DNA of 64,000 bases from Duganella zoogloeoides (lineage in GTDB: Bacteria; Pseudomonadota; Gammaproteobacteria; Burkholderiales; Burkholderiaceae_D). Shown here one piece after another: positions 27,072 through 37,054 of this stretch (position 1 is the stretch's first letter; each line of letters begins with the position of its first letter). The stretch covers positions 186,001 through 250,000 of the forward strand of contig NZ_CP140152.1 in NCBI RefSeq assembly GCF_034479515.1, written 5' to 3'. Under the pieces are notes generated by a model. That model had not been told where the DNA came from, searched no databases, and worked only from the letters and a program-made list of their open reading frames with translations. Both the position numbers and the translations under genes were made by a program.

Positions 27072-28181
27072 ATGACATTCAAAAAAGAACCTCCCTATAA
27101 ACACGGCGCCGTTGGCCGCACCGCGGTGGTGCTGGTCAACCTCGGCACGCCCGACGCGCCCACCACCTCGGCGGTGCGGCGCTATTTGCGCGAGTTCCTG
27201 TCCGACCGCCGCGTGGTGGAAATTCCGCGCGCCGTATGGTGGTTCATCCTCAACCTGATCATCCTGCCATTCCGATCAAGCCAGTCGGCCAAGAAGTACG
27301 CCACCATCTGGACCGCCGAAGGCTCGCCGCTGAAGGTCAATACCGACGCCCAGGCTGGCAAGCTGATCGGTGCGCTGGAAGACCGCGGTCACCAGGACCT
27401 GACCGTGGCGATGGCCATGCGTTACGGCTCGCCGGCGCTGCCTGACGTGCTCGACAAATTGAAGGCCGATGGCCACGACCGCATCCTGGTGCTGCCTGCC
27501 TATCCGCAGTACTCGGGCACGACGACCGGTTCGATTTACGACGCCGTGTTCAAGCACTACGGCTCGGTGCGCAATATTCCCGAGCTGCGTTTCGTGCGCA
27601 ACTACCACGACGACGAAGGCTATATCCACGCGCTGCGCGATTCGGTGCTGGCGCACTGGGACCAGCATGGCAGGCCGGAAAAACTGGTGCTCAGCTTCCA
27701 TGGCGTGCCGAAGCGTACGCTGATGCTGGGTGACCCGTACCACTGCGAATGCTTGAAGACCGCACGGTTGCTCGCTGCCGCGCTGCGCCTGAAACCGGAA
27801 CAATATATCGTGACCTTCCAGTCGCGGTTCGGCAAGGCCGAGTGGCTGCAACCGTACACCGCACCGACCGTGGCGCAACTGGCGCGCGACGGCGTCAAGC
27901 GCATCGACGTGCTGTGTCCCGGTTTTACCAGCGATTGCCTCGAAACGCTGGAAGAAATCTCGATGGAAGTGCGCCACGACTTCGAGCAGAACGGCGGCCG
28001 CGAGTTCCATTACATTCCGTGCCTGAACGCGTCGCGCAAGTGGATCTCGGCGCTGGCGGAAATTGCCGAGCACCATATGATCGGCTGGCCGACGCAGGCC
28101 GGTCCGTCCGAGCACGATGCGCGCCGCAAGGACGCCGAAGTGGGGCGCGCCGCTGCCCTGGCACGCGGCGCTGCCGACTGA
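27072..28181 (+). CDS. hemH: Ferrochelatase
   Basis: A 369-residue enzyme inserting ferrous iron into protoporphyrin IX, the last step of heme synthesis. The catalytic His is in LVLSFHGVPKRTL, the conserved C-terminal FTSDCLETLEEI includes the metal-path Glu, and LVNLGTPDAP starts the chelatase fold. ATG 27072 is preferred over the TTG at 27057, which has no ribosome site. A TATAAT at 27031 may be a -10, but no matching -35 was seen. Confidence 0.95.
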   Translation: MTFKKEPPYKHGAVGRTAVVLVNLGTPDAPTTSAVRRYLREFLSDRRVVEIPRAVWWFILNLIILPFRSSQSAKKYATIWTAEGSPLKVNTDAQAGKLIGALEDRGHQDLTVAMAMRYGSPALPDVLDKLKADGHDRILVLPAYPQYSGTTTGSIYDAVFKHYGSVRNIPELRFVRNYHDDEGYIHALRDSVLAHWDQHGRPEKLVLSFHGVPKRTLMLGDPYHCECLKTARLLAAALRLKPEQYIVTFQSRFGKAEWLQPYTAPTVAQLARDGVKRIDVLCPGFTSDCLETLEEISMEVRHDFEQNGGREFHYIPCLNASRKWISALAEIAEHHMIGWPTQAGPSEHDARRKDAEVGRAAALARGAAD

Positions 28182-28281
28182 CCGACCATCCGGCGCCCGC
28201 TGCCCTGCAGCGGCGCGCCAACCAAGCCTGATATCGGCCAAAAAGCCACATCCCCGCGTGCACCACCCCCGCTTTCGATAA

Positions 28282-28308
28282 TCAGCACTTGCGGGTGGTG
28301 AGTGCCAG
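28282..28308 (+). promoter_or_regulatory. Degenerate CIRCE element (HrcA operator) upstream of grpE
   Basis: TCAGCACTT-N9-GAGTGCCAG matches the CIRCE consensus TTAGCACTC-N9-GAGTGCTAA at 14 of 18 arm positions with the exact 9-base spacer. A -10-like TAAAAT follows at 28314-28319, with TTGCGG 19 bases before it, so HrcA binding would cover a sigma-70 promoter. Confidence 0.65.
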
Positions 28309-28357
28309 CCTGTTAAAATACCCAGCTTGTTACATCGTCACTGTTGAACCGTACCCC

Positions 28358-28386
28358 CTTGAAATACGGGGATACCGCTCCATTTA
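28358..28386 (+). promoter_or_regulatory. Sigma-32 (RpoH) heat-shock promoter for grpE-dnaK
   Basis: CTTGAAA (28358-28364), a 13-base spacer, then CTCCATTTA (28378-28386). The -35 is a perfect match to the RpoH consensus and the -10 matches CCCCATNTA at all but one position. It lies 74 bases upstream of grpE. Confidence 0.85.
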
Positions 28387-28460
28387 CGGCCAGTGCAGTG
28401 ATATTCGCTATGACAAACAAAATCGTCATGTCAAACAAATACGATCGTAGGAGTCTTTAG

Positions 28461-29000
28461 ATGCAAGATCAGGAAAATCAAGCAGTGCCTAATCCAGAAA
28501 ACGCCGCCGAAACGGCTGCGCCATCGACTCCGGACCAGCAGTCTTCCCTGGAAGAGCAACTGGCCAGTACCGAAGCGCGCCTGGCGGAAACCCACGACGC
28601 GTTCATGCGCGCCAAGGCCGATTGCGAAAACATGCGCCGTCGCGCCCAGGAAGACGTGGCCAAGGCCCACAAGTTTGCGGTGGAAAGCTTTGCCGAAGCC
28701 ATGGTGCCGGTCAAGGACAGCCTGGAAATGGCCCTGAAAGTCGAGGCGCCAACGCTCGAATCGCTGAAAGAGGGGGTTGAAATGACCCTCAAGCAACTCA
28801 ACGCGGCCTTCGAGAAAAACCGCCTGCTGGAAATCCTGCCGGCGCAAGGCGAGAAACTGGACCCGAACAAGCACCAGGCCGTTGCCGTGGTGCCGGCGGA
28901 CCAGGAAGCCAATACCGTAGTTGCTGTCTTGCAAAAAGGTTACATGATCGCCGACCGCCTGTTGCGTCCGGCCATCGTGACCGCAGCGCAAGCAAAGTAA
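28461..29000 (+). CDS. grpE: Nucleotide exchange factor GrpE
   Basis: A 179-residue homodimeric cochaperone that releases ADP from DnaK. The acidic, disordered N-terminus is followed by a long helix ([29 protein letters not shown]) and the beta-wing ending in [18 protein letters not shown]. It is the first gene of grpE-dnaK-dnaJ behind the CIRCE and sigma-32 sites. Confidence 0.96.
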   Translation: MQDQENQAVPNPENAAETAAPSTPDQQSSLEEQLASTEARLAETHDAFMRAKADCENMRRRAQEDVAKAHKFAVESFAEAMVPVKDSLEMALKVEAPTLESLKEGVEMTLKQLNAAFEKNRLLEILPAQGEKLDPNKHQAVAVVPADQEANTVVAVLQKGYMIADRLLRPAIVTAAQAK

Positions 29001-29068
29001 GCACTTGAAAAGACAAAGTAATTCCACATATTAGTACCATCTAGAACATAGCAAAGAGGAAGAAAATC

Positions 29069-31018
29069 ATGGGTAGAATTATCGGTATCGATCTGGGAAC
29101 CACGAATTCCTGCGTTTCCGTCATGGAAAATGGTCAGCCAAAGGTAATCGAAAACGCCGAAGGCGCGCGTACGACGCCGTCGATCATTGCTTATCAAGAA
29201 GATGGTGAAATTCTCGTCGGCTCGCCGGCCAAGCGTCAGGCCGTGACCAACCCGAAGAACACCCTGTTCGCGGTCAAGCGCCTGATCGGTCGTAAATTCG
29301 ACGAAAAAGAAGTGCAAAAAGACATCGGCCTGATGCCTTACACGATCACCAAGGCCGACAACGGCGATGCGTGGATCGGCGTGCGCGACAAAAAACTGGC
29401 GCCACAGCAAATCTCGGCCGAAGTGCTGCGCAAGATGAAGAAAACCGCTGAAGACTACCTGGGCGAAGAAGTGACCGAAGCGGTCATTACCGTGCCAGCG
29501 TACTTCAACGACTCGCAGCGTCAGGCCACCAAGGATGCCGGCCGTATCGCTGGCCTGGACGTCAAGCGCATCATCAACGAGCCGACCGCTGCTGCTCTGG
29601 CATTCGGCCTGGACAAGAACGAAAAGGGCGACCGCAAGATCGCCGTGTATGACCTGGGCGGCGGCACGTTCGACGTTTCGATCATCGAAATCGCCGACGT
29701 TGACGGTGAAAAGCAGTTCGAAGTGCTGGCCACCAACGGCGACACCTTCCTGGGCGGCGAAGACTTCGACCAGCGCATCATCGATTACATCATCGACGAA
29801 TTCAAGAAGATCAACGGCCTGGACCTGAAAAAAGATCCGATCGCCCTGCAGCGCATCAAGGCTTCGGCCGAGCGCGCAAAGATCGAACTGTCGTCGTCGC
29901 AGCAGACCGAAATCAACGAGCCGTACATCGCCATGGCGAACGGCGCGCCGGTCCACCTGACCCTGAAAATGACCCGCGCCAAGCTGGAATCGCTGGTGGA
30001 AGAGCTGATCATCGCCACCATCGAGCCATGCCGCATCGCCATCAAGGATGCCGGCGTCAAGGTCTCGGACATCGACGACATCATCCTGGTCGGCGGTATG
30101 ACCCGTATGCCGAAGGTGCAGGAAAAGGTCAAAGAATTCTTCGGCAAGGATCCACGTAAAGACGTGAACCCGGACGAAGCCGTGGCTGTTGGCGCCGCGA
30201 TTCAAGGTTCGGTCCTGTCGGGCGAGCGCAAGGACTTGCTGCTGCTGGACGTGACCCCGCTGTCGCTGGGTATTGAAACCCTGGGTGGCGTGATGACCAA
30301 GATGATTCACAAGAACACCACGATTCCGACCAAGTTCTCGCAAGTGTTTTCGACCGCCGATGACAACCAGCCTGCCGTGACCATCAAGGTCTACCAGGGT
30401 GAGCGCGAAATCGCGGCCGGTAACAAGGGCCTGGGCGAATTCAATCTGGAAGGTATCCCGCCAGCATCGCGCGGTACGCCACAGATCGAAGTGACCTTCG
30501 ACATCGACGCCAACGGCATTCTGCACGTGGGCGCCAAGGACAAGGCCACCGGCAAGGAAAACAAGATCACGATCAAGGCCAACTCCGGTCTGACCGAAGC
30601 GGAAATCCAGAAAATGGTCAAAGACGCCGAGCTCAACGCCGAAGAAGACAAGAAAGTGAAAGAACTGGCCGAATCGCGCAACCAGGCTGACGCTTTGGTC
30701 CACTCGACCCGCAAATCGCTGACCGAATACGGCGACAAGCTGGAAGCGTCGGAGAAGGAAGCGATCGAAGCATCGATCACCGACCTCGAAGGTTCGATCA
30801 AATCGGGCGACAAGGCCGACATCGACGCCAAGGTGGCCGCATTGACCACCGCTTCGCAAAAGCTGGGCGAGAAGATGTACGCCGACATGCAGGCGCAGCA
30901 GGCAGCTGGCGGTGACGCCGGTGCAGCAGGCGCGCAAGGTGCCCCAGGCGCCGAGCAAGCCAAGCCACAAGACGACGTGGTGGACGCTGACTTCAAGGAA
31001 GTCAAAGACAACAAGTAA
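29069..31018 (+). CDS. dnaK: Chaperone DnaK (Hsp70)
   Basis: A 649-residue Hsp70. The start [15 protein letters not shown], the second signature [16 protein letters not shown] and the third [17 protein letters not shown] are intact; the linker is [15 protein letters not shown]. The C-terminus ends in the Gly/Ala/Gln-rich tail and [11 protein letters not shown], the conserved acidic end. An AGAGGAAGAAAATC site precedes the ATG. dnaJ follows after a double hairpin. Confidence 0.98.
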   Translation: MGRIIGIDLGTTNSCVSVMENGQPKVIENAEGARTTPSIIAYQEDGEILVGSPAKRQAVTNPKNTLFAVKRLIGRKFDEKEVQKDIGLMPYTITKADNGDAWIGVRDKKLAPQQISAEVLRKMKKTAEDYLGEEVTEAVITVPAYFNDSQRQATKDAGRIAGLDVKRIINEPTAAALAFGLDKNEKGDRKIAVYDLGGGTFDVSIIEIADVDGEKQFEVLATNGDTFLGGEDFDQRIIDYIIDEFKKINGLDLKKDPIALQRIKASAERAKIELSSSQQTEINEPYIAMANGAPVHLTLKMTRAKLESLVEELIIATIEPCRIAIKDAGVKVSDIDDIILVGGMTRMPKVQEKVKEFFGKDPRKDVNPDEAVAVGAAIQGSVLSGERKDLLLLDVTPLSLGIETLGGVMTKMIHKNTTIPTKFSQVFSTADDNQPAVTIKVYQGEREIAAGNKGLGEFNLEGIPPASRGTPQIEVTFDIDANGILHVGAKDKATGKENKITIKANSGLTEAEIQKMVKDAELNAEEDKKVKELAESRNQADALVHSTRKSLTEYGDKLEASEKEAIEASITDLEGSIKSGDKADIDAKVAALTTASQKLGEKMYADMQAQQAAGGDAGAAGAQGAPGAEQAKPQDDVVDADFKEVKDNK

Positions 31019-31036
31019 TTGTTGTTGATCGTTGTG

Positions 31037-31115
31037 GCGGGGCCTTTCACGGCCCCGCTGCCAGTATTCCGCCGAGCCGAGCGGGCGTTCCCCACGCTGC
31101 CGGCTCGGCTTTTTC
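31037..31115 (+). terminator. Tandem hairpins between dnaK and dnaJ
   Basis: Hairpin 1 is a perfect 8-bp stem GCGGGGCC / GGCCCCGC with loop TTTCAC (31037-31058), with no T-run. Hairpin 2 pairs AGCCGAGC (31075-31082) with GCTCGGCT (31103-31110) and is followed by a short T-run. The pair could reduce read-through and set a lower DnaJ level than DnaK. Confidence 0.6.
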
Positions 31116-31160
31116 GCATCATCACTACCGAATATTTAATACAGCAAGGTCCCGACCAAT

Positions 31161-32288
31161 ATGGCAAAGCGTGATTTCTACGAGACACTCGGTGTCGCAA
31201 AAAACGCGTCGGAAGACGAAATCAAGAAGGCCTACCGCAAGCTGGCCATGAAGTACCATCCCGACCGCAATCCGGACGACAACGAGGCTGAAGGCAAGTT
31301 CAAGGAAGTCAAGGAAGCCTACGAGATGCTGACCAATCCGGAAAAGCGCGAGGCGTATGACCGTTACGGTCACGCCGGCGTCGATCCGAACAATGGTGGT
31401 GGCGGCTTCGGCGGCGCCGGCGGTTTCGGCGATGCCTTTGGCGATATCTTCGGCGACATCTTCGGTGGCGGCGCAGGACGCGGCCGCAGCGCCGGCCCGC
31501 AGGTCTATCGCGGCGCCGACTTGCGCTACAACCTCGAGATCACGCTGGAGCAGGCTGCCCACGGCTTCGACACCACGATCCGTGTACCGTCCTGGGACAA
31601 GTGCGACACCTGCCACGGCAGCGGCGCCAAGCCGGGCACGTCGCCGGTCACCTGCACCACCTGCGCCGGCCACGGCCAGGTACGCATGCAGCAGGGTTTC
31701 TTCAGCATCCAGCAGACTTGCCCCAAGTGCCACGGCACCGGCAAGATCATCCCGGAACCATGCCCGGCCTGCTCGGGCCAGGGCCGCATCAAGCGCAACA
31801 AGACCCTGGAAGTCAAAATCCCGGTCGGTATCGACAACGGCATGCGCATCCGCTCGTCGGGCAACGGCGAGCCGGGCACCAATGGCGGGCCATCGGGCGA
31901 CCTGTACGTGGAAATTCACATCAAGCCGCACGCGGTCTTCCAGCGCGAAGGCGACGACCTGCATTGCGAAATGCCGATCTCGTTTACCAAGGCAGCGTTG
32001 GGCGGCGAAATCGAAGTGCCGACCTTGTCTGGTAAAGTGTCGTTTACGATTCCCGAAGGTACCCAGTCGGGCAAGACCTTCCGCCTGAAAGGCAAGGGCA
32101 TCAAGGGCGTGCGTTCCGGTTTCGCGGGCGACCTGTTCTGCCACGTGGCGGTCGAAACGCCGGTCAAGCTGACCGAAAAGCAAAAGGACTTGCTGCGCGA
32201 GTTTGAAAAATCGACCACCGAAGGCGGCAACAAGCACAGCCCGCAGACCAAGACCTGGCGCGACAAGGTGAAAGATTTCTTCGAGTAA
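31161..32288 (+). CDS. dnaJ: Chaperone DnaJ (Hsp40)
   Basis: A 375-residue type I J-protein. The J domain with the HPD motif ([11 protein letters not shown]) is at the N-terminus, a Gly/Phe-rich linker follows, and four CxxCxGxG zinc repeats are present ([32 protein letters not shown]). The C-terminal peptide-binding domain is complete. It delivers substrates to DnaK and stimulates its ATPase. Confidence 0.98.
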   Translation: MAKRDFYETLGVAKNASEDEIKKAYRKLAMKYHPDRNPDDNEAEGKFKEVKEAYEMLTNPEKREAYDRYGHAGVDPNNGGGGFGGAGGFGDAFGDIFGDIFGGGAGRGRSAGPQVYRGADLRYNLEITLEQAAHGFDTTIRVPSWDKCDTCHGSGAKPGTSPVTCTTCAGHGQVRMQQGFFSIQQTCPKCHGTGKIIPEPCPACSGQGRIKRNKTLEVKIPVGIDNGMRIRSSGNGEPGTNGGPSGDLYVEIHIKPHAVFQREGDDLHCEMPISFTKAALGGEIEVPTLSGKVSFTIPEGTQSGKTFRLKGKGIKGVRSGFAGDLFCHVAVETPVKLTEKQKDLLREFEKSTTEGGNKHSPQTKTWRDKVKDFFE

Positions 32289-32328
32289 CCGCTTGTAAAC
32301 ATTGCGTCATGCAGCACCGGTAATATCT

Positions 32329-32370
32329 GACCGCCGCGCCGCCCATTCCGGGTGGACCGGCGGTCTCTTT
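32329..32370 (+). terminator. Hairpin between dnaJ and carbonic anhydrase gene
   Basis: GACCGCCG (32329-32336) pairs with CGGCGGTC (32358-32365) around an inner GCC/GGT-rich stem; TCTTTA follows. It fits a terminator of dnaJ, lying only 18 bases before the next gene's start codon. Confidence 0.5.
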
Positions 32371-32387
32371 ATGTACGAGAGGACACC

Positions 32388-33065
32388 ATGAAAGACCTGG
32401 AACAAAGCACTTCCCCCCTGCGCGGCCTGCTGGAAAACAACCGCCGCTGGGCCGCTTCGGAAGTTGAGCGCGATCCCGATTTCTTCAACCGCCTGGCCAA
32501 CCAGGCCGCGCCCGAGTACCTGTGGATCGGTTGCTCGGACAGCCGGGTGCCTGCGAATGAACTGCTGGGCCTGGCGCCGGGCGATGTGTTCGTTCACCGC
32601 AATATCGCCAACGTGGTCGTGCACTCCGACCTGAACTGCCTGTCGGTGCTGCAGTTCGCCATCGACATCCTCAAGGTCAAGCACGTGATCGTCGTCGGCC
32701 ACTTCGGCTGCAAGGGCGTGCACGCGGCCATGACCGGCACCCGCGTGGGCCTGGTCGATAACTGGCTGCGCCACGTGCACGACGTGCACCAGAAGCACGA
32801 ACGCTACATGGGCACCGTGGTCAACGAACAACGCCGCTCGGAGCGCCTGGTGGAATTGAACGTGATCGAGCAAGTCTCCAACGTCTGCCGCACGACCATC
32901 GTGCAGGACGCCTGGGATCGTGGCCAGGAACTGACGGTGCACGGCTGGGTGTACGGCATCCAGGACGGCAAGCTGCAGGAGCTGGGCATGAGCGTGTCCT
33001 CGCTGGCTGAACTGGCGCCGCGCGTGGAGCAGTCGCTGGCGCGGTACGAGACGGTTGCCGTATAA
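32388..33065 (+). CDS. can: Beta-class carbonic anhydrase
   Basis: A 225-residue zinc enzyme that hydrates CO2 to bicarbonate. Zinc ligands and the catalytic dyad are Cys49 and Asp51-x-Arg53 (WIGCSDSRVP), His105 and Cys108 (VVGHFGCKGV). Start 32388 follows GAGGACACC. The sequence WLRHVHDV and the Asp/Arg dyad place it with E. coli Can (YadF). It stands alone. Confidence 0.96.
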   Translation: MKDLEQSTSPLRGLLENNRRWAASEVERDPDFFNRLANQAAPEYLWIGCSDSRVPANELLGLAPGDVFVHRNIANVVVHSDLNCLSVLQFAIDILKVKHVIVVGHFGCKGVHAAMTGTRVGLVDNWLRHVHDVHQKHERYMGTVVNEQRRSERLVELNVIEQVSNVCRTTIVQDAWDRGQELTVHGWVYGIQDGKLQELGMSVSSLAELAPRVEQSLARYETVAV

Positions 33066-33072
33066 AGCTTTC

Positions 33073-33091
33073 TTATATCGTTAGCCGATAA
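33073..33091 (+). promoter_or_regulatory. Candidate LysR-type site upstream of the dioxygenase/ABC operon
   Basis: TTAT-N11-ATAA at 33073-33091 fits the T-N11-A architecture of LysR regulators. It stands 64 bases before the dioxygenase start. CysB/Cbl/SsuR-type regulators control sulfonate genes, so one of these is a reasonable guess. The regulator gene is not in the window. Confidence 0.4.
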
Positions 33092-33154
33092 GCTTCGTTT
33101 TACAAATAAGGAACGCGGTCTAGACTGGTGGCACACTGATTTCGGAGCTGTGCC

Positions 33155-34024
33155 ATGTCTGCCGTTCTCCAAGCTATGTTCGAGGTCGAAGTGTTCGATG
33201 CGCCTTTGGGTGCGGAGATCCTCGGCCTCGATTTGCATCATCCGCTGCCTGCGCGCGATTTCCAGCGCATCCACCAGGCGCACCTCGATCACCACTTGCT
33301 GGTGTTCCGCGACCAGCGCATCACGCCGCAGCAGCAGGTCGATTTCAGCCGCCGTTTCGGGCCGCTGCAAATCCATGTGCTGCGCAACTTCCAGCTGCCG
33401 TCCAACCCGGAAGTGCTGGTCATTTCCAACATCATCGAGAACGGCCAGCCGATCGGCCTCGGTGATGCCGGCCATTTCTGGCATTCCGACCTGTCGTACA
33501 AGGACAAGCCCAGCCTGGGCTCGATGCTGCACGCGCAGGAGCTGCCGGCCGAGGGGGGCGACACCTTGTTCGCCAATATGCACCTGGCGTGGGATACGCT
33601 GCCGGCCGCCTTGCGCCACGCCGTGCGCGGGGCGCGCGCCGAGCATAGCTACCTGGTGCAATACGAGGAACTGCGCCGCCGCAACCCGTGGCGCCCGGCG
33701 CTCACGCCAGCGCAGATCGACGAAGTGCAGCCGGTGGTCCACCCGGTGGTGCGCACGCACCCGGAGACGGGGCGCCAGGCGCTGTTTGTGAGCGAGCATT
33801 TCACCACGCGCATCGTCGGCATACCGGACGACGAGAGCCGCGCGCTGCTGGCAGAACTGTTCGCCCACAGCGTGCGCCCGGAGCACGTGTATCGCCACCG
33901 CTGGGCGCCGCACGACATGGTGTTCTGGGACAACCGCTCGCTGATGCACCTGGCGGCCGGCACGCCCGACCACCTGCGCCGCAAACTGTATCGCACCACC
34001 ATCGAAGGCGATGTGCCTTTTTGA
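33155..34024 (+). CDS. TauD/TfdA family dioxygenase
   Basis: A 289-residue Fe(II)/2-oxoglutarate-dependent dioxygenase. The HxD iron motif is HFWHSD (His110, Asp112), the distal His is in NRSLMHLA and the 2-oxoglutarate-binding Arg in LYRTTIEG. Family members hydroxylate taurine, alkyl sulfates or aryloxy acids. The neighbouring sulfonate-type ABC transporter suggests a sulfur-scavenging role, but the true substrate is unknown. Confidence 0.88.
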   Translation: MSAVLQAMFEVEVFDAPLGAEILGLDLHHPLPARDFQRIHQAHLDHHLLVFRDQRITPQQQVDFSRRFGPLQIHVLRNFQLPSNPEVLVISNIIENGQPIGLGDAGHFWHSDLSYKDKPSLGSMLHAQELPAEGGDTLFANMHLAWDTLPAALRHAVRGARAEHSYLVQYEELRRRNPWRPALTPAQIDEVQPVVHPVVRTHPETGRQALFVSEHFTTRIVGIPDDESRALLAELFAHSVRPEHVYRHRWAPHDMVFWDNRSLMHLAAGTPDHLRRKLYRTTIEGDVPF

Positions 34025-34047
34025 GACTTTTTGACCACGGGACCACC

Positions 34048-35055
34048 ATGACCACTCTGTTCAAACGTACCATCGCCGCCAGCCTGCTGCTGGGCTTTGC
34101 CGCCGCCGCCCCCGCCCATGCCGAAGGGACCATCAGCATCGCGCGCCAGTTCGGCGTGGTGTATGCGCTGCTCAACGTCGCCGAGGACCAGAAGCTGATC
34201 GAAAAACACGGCAAGAAAAACGGCCTCGAGATCAAGGTGGAGTGGAAACAGCTGTCCGGCGGCGCAGCCGTCAACGATGCCTTGTTGTCGGGCGCCGTCG
34301 ATATCGCCGGTGCCGGCGTGGGGCCGCTCTTGACCATCTGGGACCGCACGGCGGGACGCCAGAACGTAAAAGGCGTGGCGTCGCTCGGCAGTTTTCCGTA
34401 CTACCTGGTGAGCACCAATCCCAAGGTCAAAACCATCGCCGACTTTACCGAGAAGGACCGCATCGCGCTGCCTGCGGTTACCGTGTCGGTGCAGTCGCGC
34501 ATCCTGCAATACGCGGCGGCCAAGCAATGGGGCGAGAAGGAATTCGCGCGGCTCGACAAGTTTACCCAAACCCTGCCGCACCCGGATGCCGCCGCCGCGT
34601 TGATCGCGGGCGGCACCGAGATCAACGCCCACTTCGGCAACCCGCCGTTCCAGGAGCAGGAACTGGCCGGCAATCCGAATGCCCACATCGTGCTCAATTC
34701 CTACGACGTGCTGGGCGGCCCCAGCTCGGCCACCGTGTTGTACGCCACCGAAAAATTCCGCAACGAGAATCCGAAAACCTACCGGGCCTTTACCGCCGCG
34801 CTGGCCGAAGCCGCGCAGTACGCGAGCACCAATCCGGAAGGCGCGACCGATGCGTTCCTGCGCGTGACCAAGAGCAAGATCGACCGCGCGCTGGTGCTGA
34901 AAGTGTTTAAGAATCCGGAAGTGAAATTCAGCGTGGAGCCGCAAAACACCCTGGGCCTGGCGCAGTTCCTGTACCGCGTGGGCGCGATCAAGAAGCAGCC
35001 GGCCAGCTGGCGCGACTACTTCTTCGAAGACCCCGTGATTACCAAGGGTGGCTGA
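34048..35055 (+). CDS. ABC transporter substrate-binding protein (sulfonate/NMT1 type)
   Basis: A 335-residue periplasmic protein with a signal peptide ending AHA/EGT. The mature part resembles SsuA/TauA-like NMT1 proteins: [38 protein letters not shown] and a C-terminal [14 protein letters not shown] 34048 is 23 bases after the dioxygenase stop. It would deliver an organosulfur or similar compound to the permease encoded downstream. Confidence 0.85.
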   Translation: MTTLFKRTIAASLLLGFAAAAPAHAEGTISIARQFGVVYALLNVAEDQKLIEKHGKKNGLEIKVEWKQLSGGAAVNDALLSGAVDIAGAGVGPLLTIWDRTAGRQNVKGVASLGSFPYYLVSTNPKVKTIADFTEKDRIALPAVTVSVQSRILQYAAAKQWGEKEFARLDKFTQTLPHPDAAAALIAGGTEINAHFGNPPFQEQELAGNPNAHIVLNSYDVLGGPSSATVLYATEKFRNENPKTYRAFTAALAEAAQYASTNPEGATDAFLRVTKSKIDRALVLKVFKNPEVKFSVEPQNTLGLAQFLYRVGAIKKQPASWRDYFFEDPVITKGG

Positions 35056-35056
35056 C

Positions 35057-36025
35057 ATGGCGTTCCAGATCGTTCGCGCCGCACCACCGCCGGCGCCACT
35101 GCTGCGGGCGGAAAATGTCAGCCTCGAATACGGCGCCGTGTGCGCCACCCACGAGGTGAGCTTCGATGTGTATCGCGGCGACCGCTTCGTGCTGCTGGGG
35201 CCTTCGGGCTGCGGCAAGTCGTCGCTGTTGAAGGCGGCGGCCGGCTTCATCAAGCCAGCCGGCGGCGCCATCAGCATCGACGGCCGTGAAGTGACCGGGC
35301 CGGGACCGGACCGCATGGTGGTGTTCCAGGAATTCGACCAGCTGCCGCCGTGGAAAACAGTGCGCGAAAACGTGATGTTCCCGCTGTTGATGACAAAACG
35401 TCTGAACCGCCACCAGGCCGAAGAACGCGCGCGGCACTGGATCGCCAAGGTGGGCCTGGCCGGTTTCGAGAACGCCCATCCGCACACGCTGTCGGGCGGC
35501 ATGAAGCAGCGGGTGGCCATCGCCCGCGCGCTGGCGATGCAGCCCGATATCCTGCTGATGGACGAACCGTTTGCCGCGCTCGACGCGCTCACGCGGCGCA
35601 ATATGCAGGAAGAGCTGGGGCGGCTGTGGGAAGAGCTGCGCTTTACGCTGCTGTTTGTCACGCACTCGATCGAGGAGGCGCTGGTGGTCGGTAACCGCAT
35701 CCTGCTGCTGTCGCCGCACCCGGGGCAGGTAAGAGCGGAGTTGAACAGCCACCAGTTCGGGCTGGCCAGCGCGGGCAGCGTGGAGTTCCAGGCGGCGACG
35801 CAGCGTATTCACGGTTTATTGTTTGGCGGGGTGGAGGATGCATCAGGCGCGCCCGAAGCCGCCACCATCAATACCAGCCCCGTCATTTCCAACGTCATCC
35901 TCGCGCACGCGGGGATCCATGCTGAGTATCCCATCACGCGGTCTATGGATCCCCGCCTTCGCGAGGATGACGGGGCGGGGGCGCGGGCCGATGGGAACGT
36001 ATCCCGGATTGCGGAGAAAGCCTGA
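35057..36025 (+). CDS. ABC transporter ATP-binding protein (SsuB/TauB type) with REP-derived tail
   Basis: A 322-residue ATPase. Walker [11 protein letters not shown]-loop QEFDQLPPW, signature [15 protein letters not shown] and Walker [13 protein letters not shown] are intact. The conserved domain ends near residue 265. The remaining 55 or so residues are encoded partly by a REP-like inverted repeat at 35894-35971 read in frame, giving a tail containing HAGIH and [12 protein letters not shown] 35057 is preferred (AAGGG upstream). The permease starts at the ATGA overlap. Confidence 0.92.
   Translation: MAFQIVRAAPPPAPLLRAENVSLEYGAVCATHEVSFDVYRGDRFVLLGPSGCGKSSLLKAAAGFIKPAGGAISIDGREVTGPGPDRMVVFQEFDQLPPWKTVRENVMFPLLMTKRLNRHQAEERARHWIAKVGLAGFENAHPHTLSGGMKQRVAIARALAMQPDILLMDEPFAALDALTRRNMQEELGRLWEELRFTLLFVTHSIEEALVVGNRILLLSPHPGQVRAELNSHQFGLASAGSVEFQAATQRIHGLLFGGVEDASGAPEAATINTSPVISNVILAHAGIHAEYPITRSMDPRLREDDGAGARADGNVSRIAEKA
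35894..35971. repeat. REP-like inverted repeat inside a coding region
   Basis: Arms at 35894-35920 and 35945-35971 match at 25 of 27 positions. The loop region and right arm (CTGAGTATC through CTATGGATCCCCGC) recur at 52555-52589. Most REP elements are intergenic; this one lies inside the ATPase gene and is translated. Confidence 0.85.
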
Positions 36026-36897
36026 TGAGCCTTAGTCTCGAACCCCCGATCCGCCAGGAGTACGAATATACCCCCGCCGCCGCCACACTGCGCATCGCCC
36101 CCGGCCCTGCGCCATTGGTGCGCCGCCTGCGCCAGCAAACCTGGCTGCGCAAGACGTTGATCCTCGCCGCACTGGCCGTGCTGTGGGAGGCCATCGCGCG
36201 CTGGCAGCACAATGACCTGCTGCTGCCGAGCTTCCTGCAAACGGCCAGCGCCTTTTTTGACGGCATCGCCAGCGGTGAACTGCTCGACCGTATCCGCACG
36301 TCGCTGGCCGTGCTGGTCCAGGGTTACGCCGCCGGCGTACTGGCCGCCTTCGTACTGACCGCGCTGGCCGCGTCCACCCGCGTGGGCCGCGACCTGCTCG
36401 AAACGCTGACGTCGATGTTCAACCCGCTGCCGGCGATTGCCTTGCTGCCGCTGGCGCTGCTGTGGTTCGGCCTGGGCAAGGGCAGCCTGATCTTCGTGAT
36501 CGTGCACGCGGTACTGTGGCCGCTGGCGCTGGGCGCATACGCCGGCTTCCAGAGCGTGCCCGAAACGCTGCGCATGGCCGGCCGCAATTACGGCTTGAGC
36601 GGGCTGCGGCTGGTACTGCACATCCTGGTGCCGGCAGCGCTGCCATCGATACTGTCGGGCCTGAAGATCGGCTGGGCGTTTGCCTGGCGCACCCTGATCG
36701 CGGCCGAACTGGTCTTCGGCACCACGTCGGGGCAGGGCGGCCTGGGCTGGTACATCTTCCAGAACCGCAACGAGCTGTATACCGACAAGGTGTTTGCCGG
36801 CCTGGCTGCCGTGATCCTGATCGGGCTGCTGATCGAAAACGCCGTGTTCCGGCCGCTCGAACGCATCACGGTGCTGCGCTGGGGAATGCAGCGCTAG
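36025..36897 (+). CDS. ABC transporter permease (SsuC/TauC type)
   Basis: A 290-residue inner-membrane protein with about six membrane helices and the binding-protein-dependent EAA-type loop (LRMAGRNYGLSGLRLVLHILVPAALPSIL). It overlaps the ATPase stop by one base (ATGA). With the dioxygenase, binding protein and ATPase it completes a sulfonate-type uptake operon. Confidence 0.9.
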   Translation: MSLSLEPPIRQEYEYTPAAATLRIAPGPAPLVRRLRQQTWLRKTLILAALAVLWEAIARWQHNDLLLPSFLQTASAFFDGIASGELLDRIRTSLAVLVQGYAAGVLAAFVLTALAASTRVGRDLLETLTSMFNPLPAIALLPLALLWFGLGKGSLIFVIVHAVLWPLALGAYAGFQSVPETLRMAGRNYGLSGLRLVLHILVPAALPSILSGLKIGWAFAWRTLIAAELVFGTTSGQGGLGWYIFQNRNELYTDKVFAGLAAVILIGLLIENAVFRPLERITVLRWGMQR

Positions 36898-37054
36898 GGT
36901 GGGAATGAGGTACCCGGTGGCATTAAATCGACAGAAGCCCCGATAAACTGGCAAAAATTTGGTGTTGTGCCTTAGAATCTGCGCATGCACATCAAAACGA
37001 CTGGTTTGGTTCTTGCTTGCCTTACAGCCCAGGACCAACCCGCTGCCACCTCCC

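Noticed and set aside
28940..30970. 676-codon minus-strand open frame opposite dnaK
   Set aside because: It is the antisense shadow of dnaK, a common artefact of its codon use.
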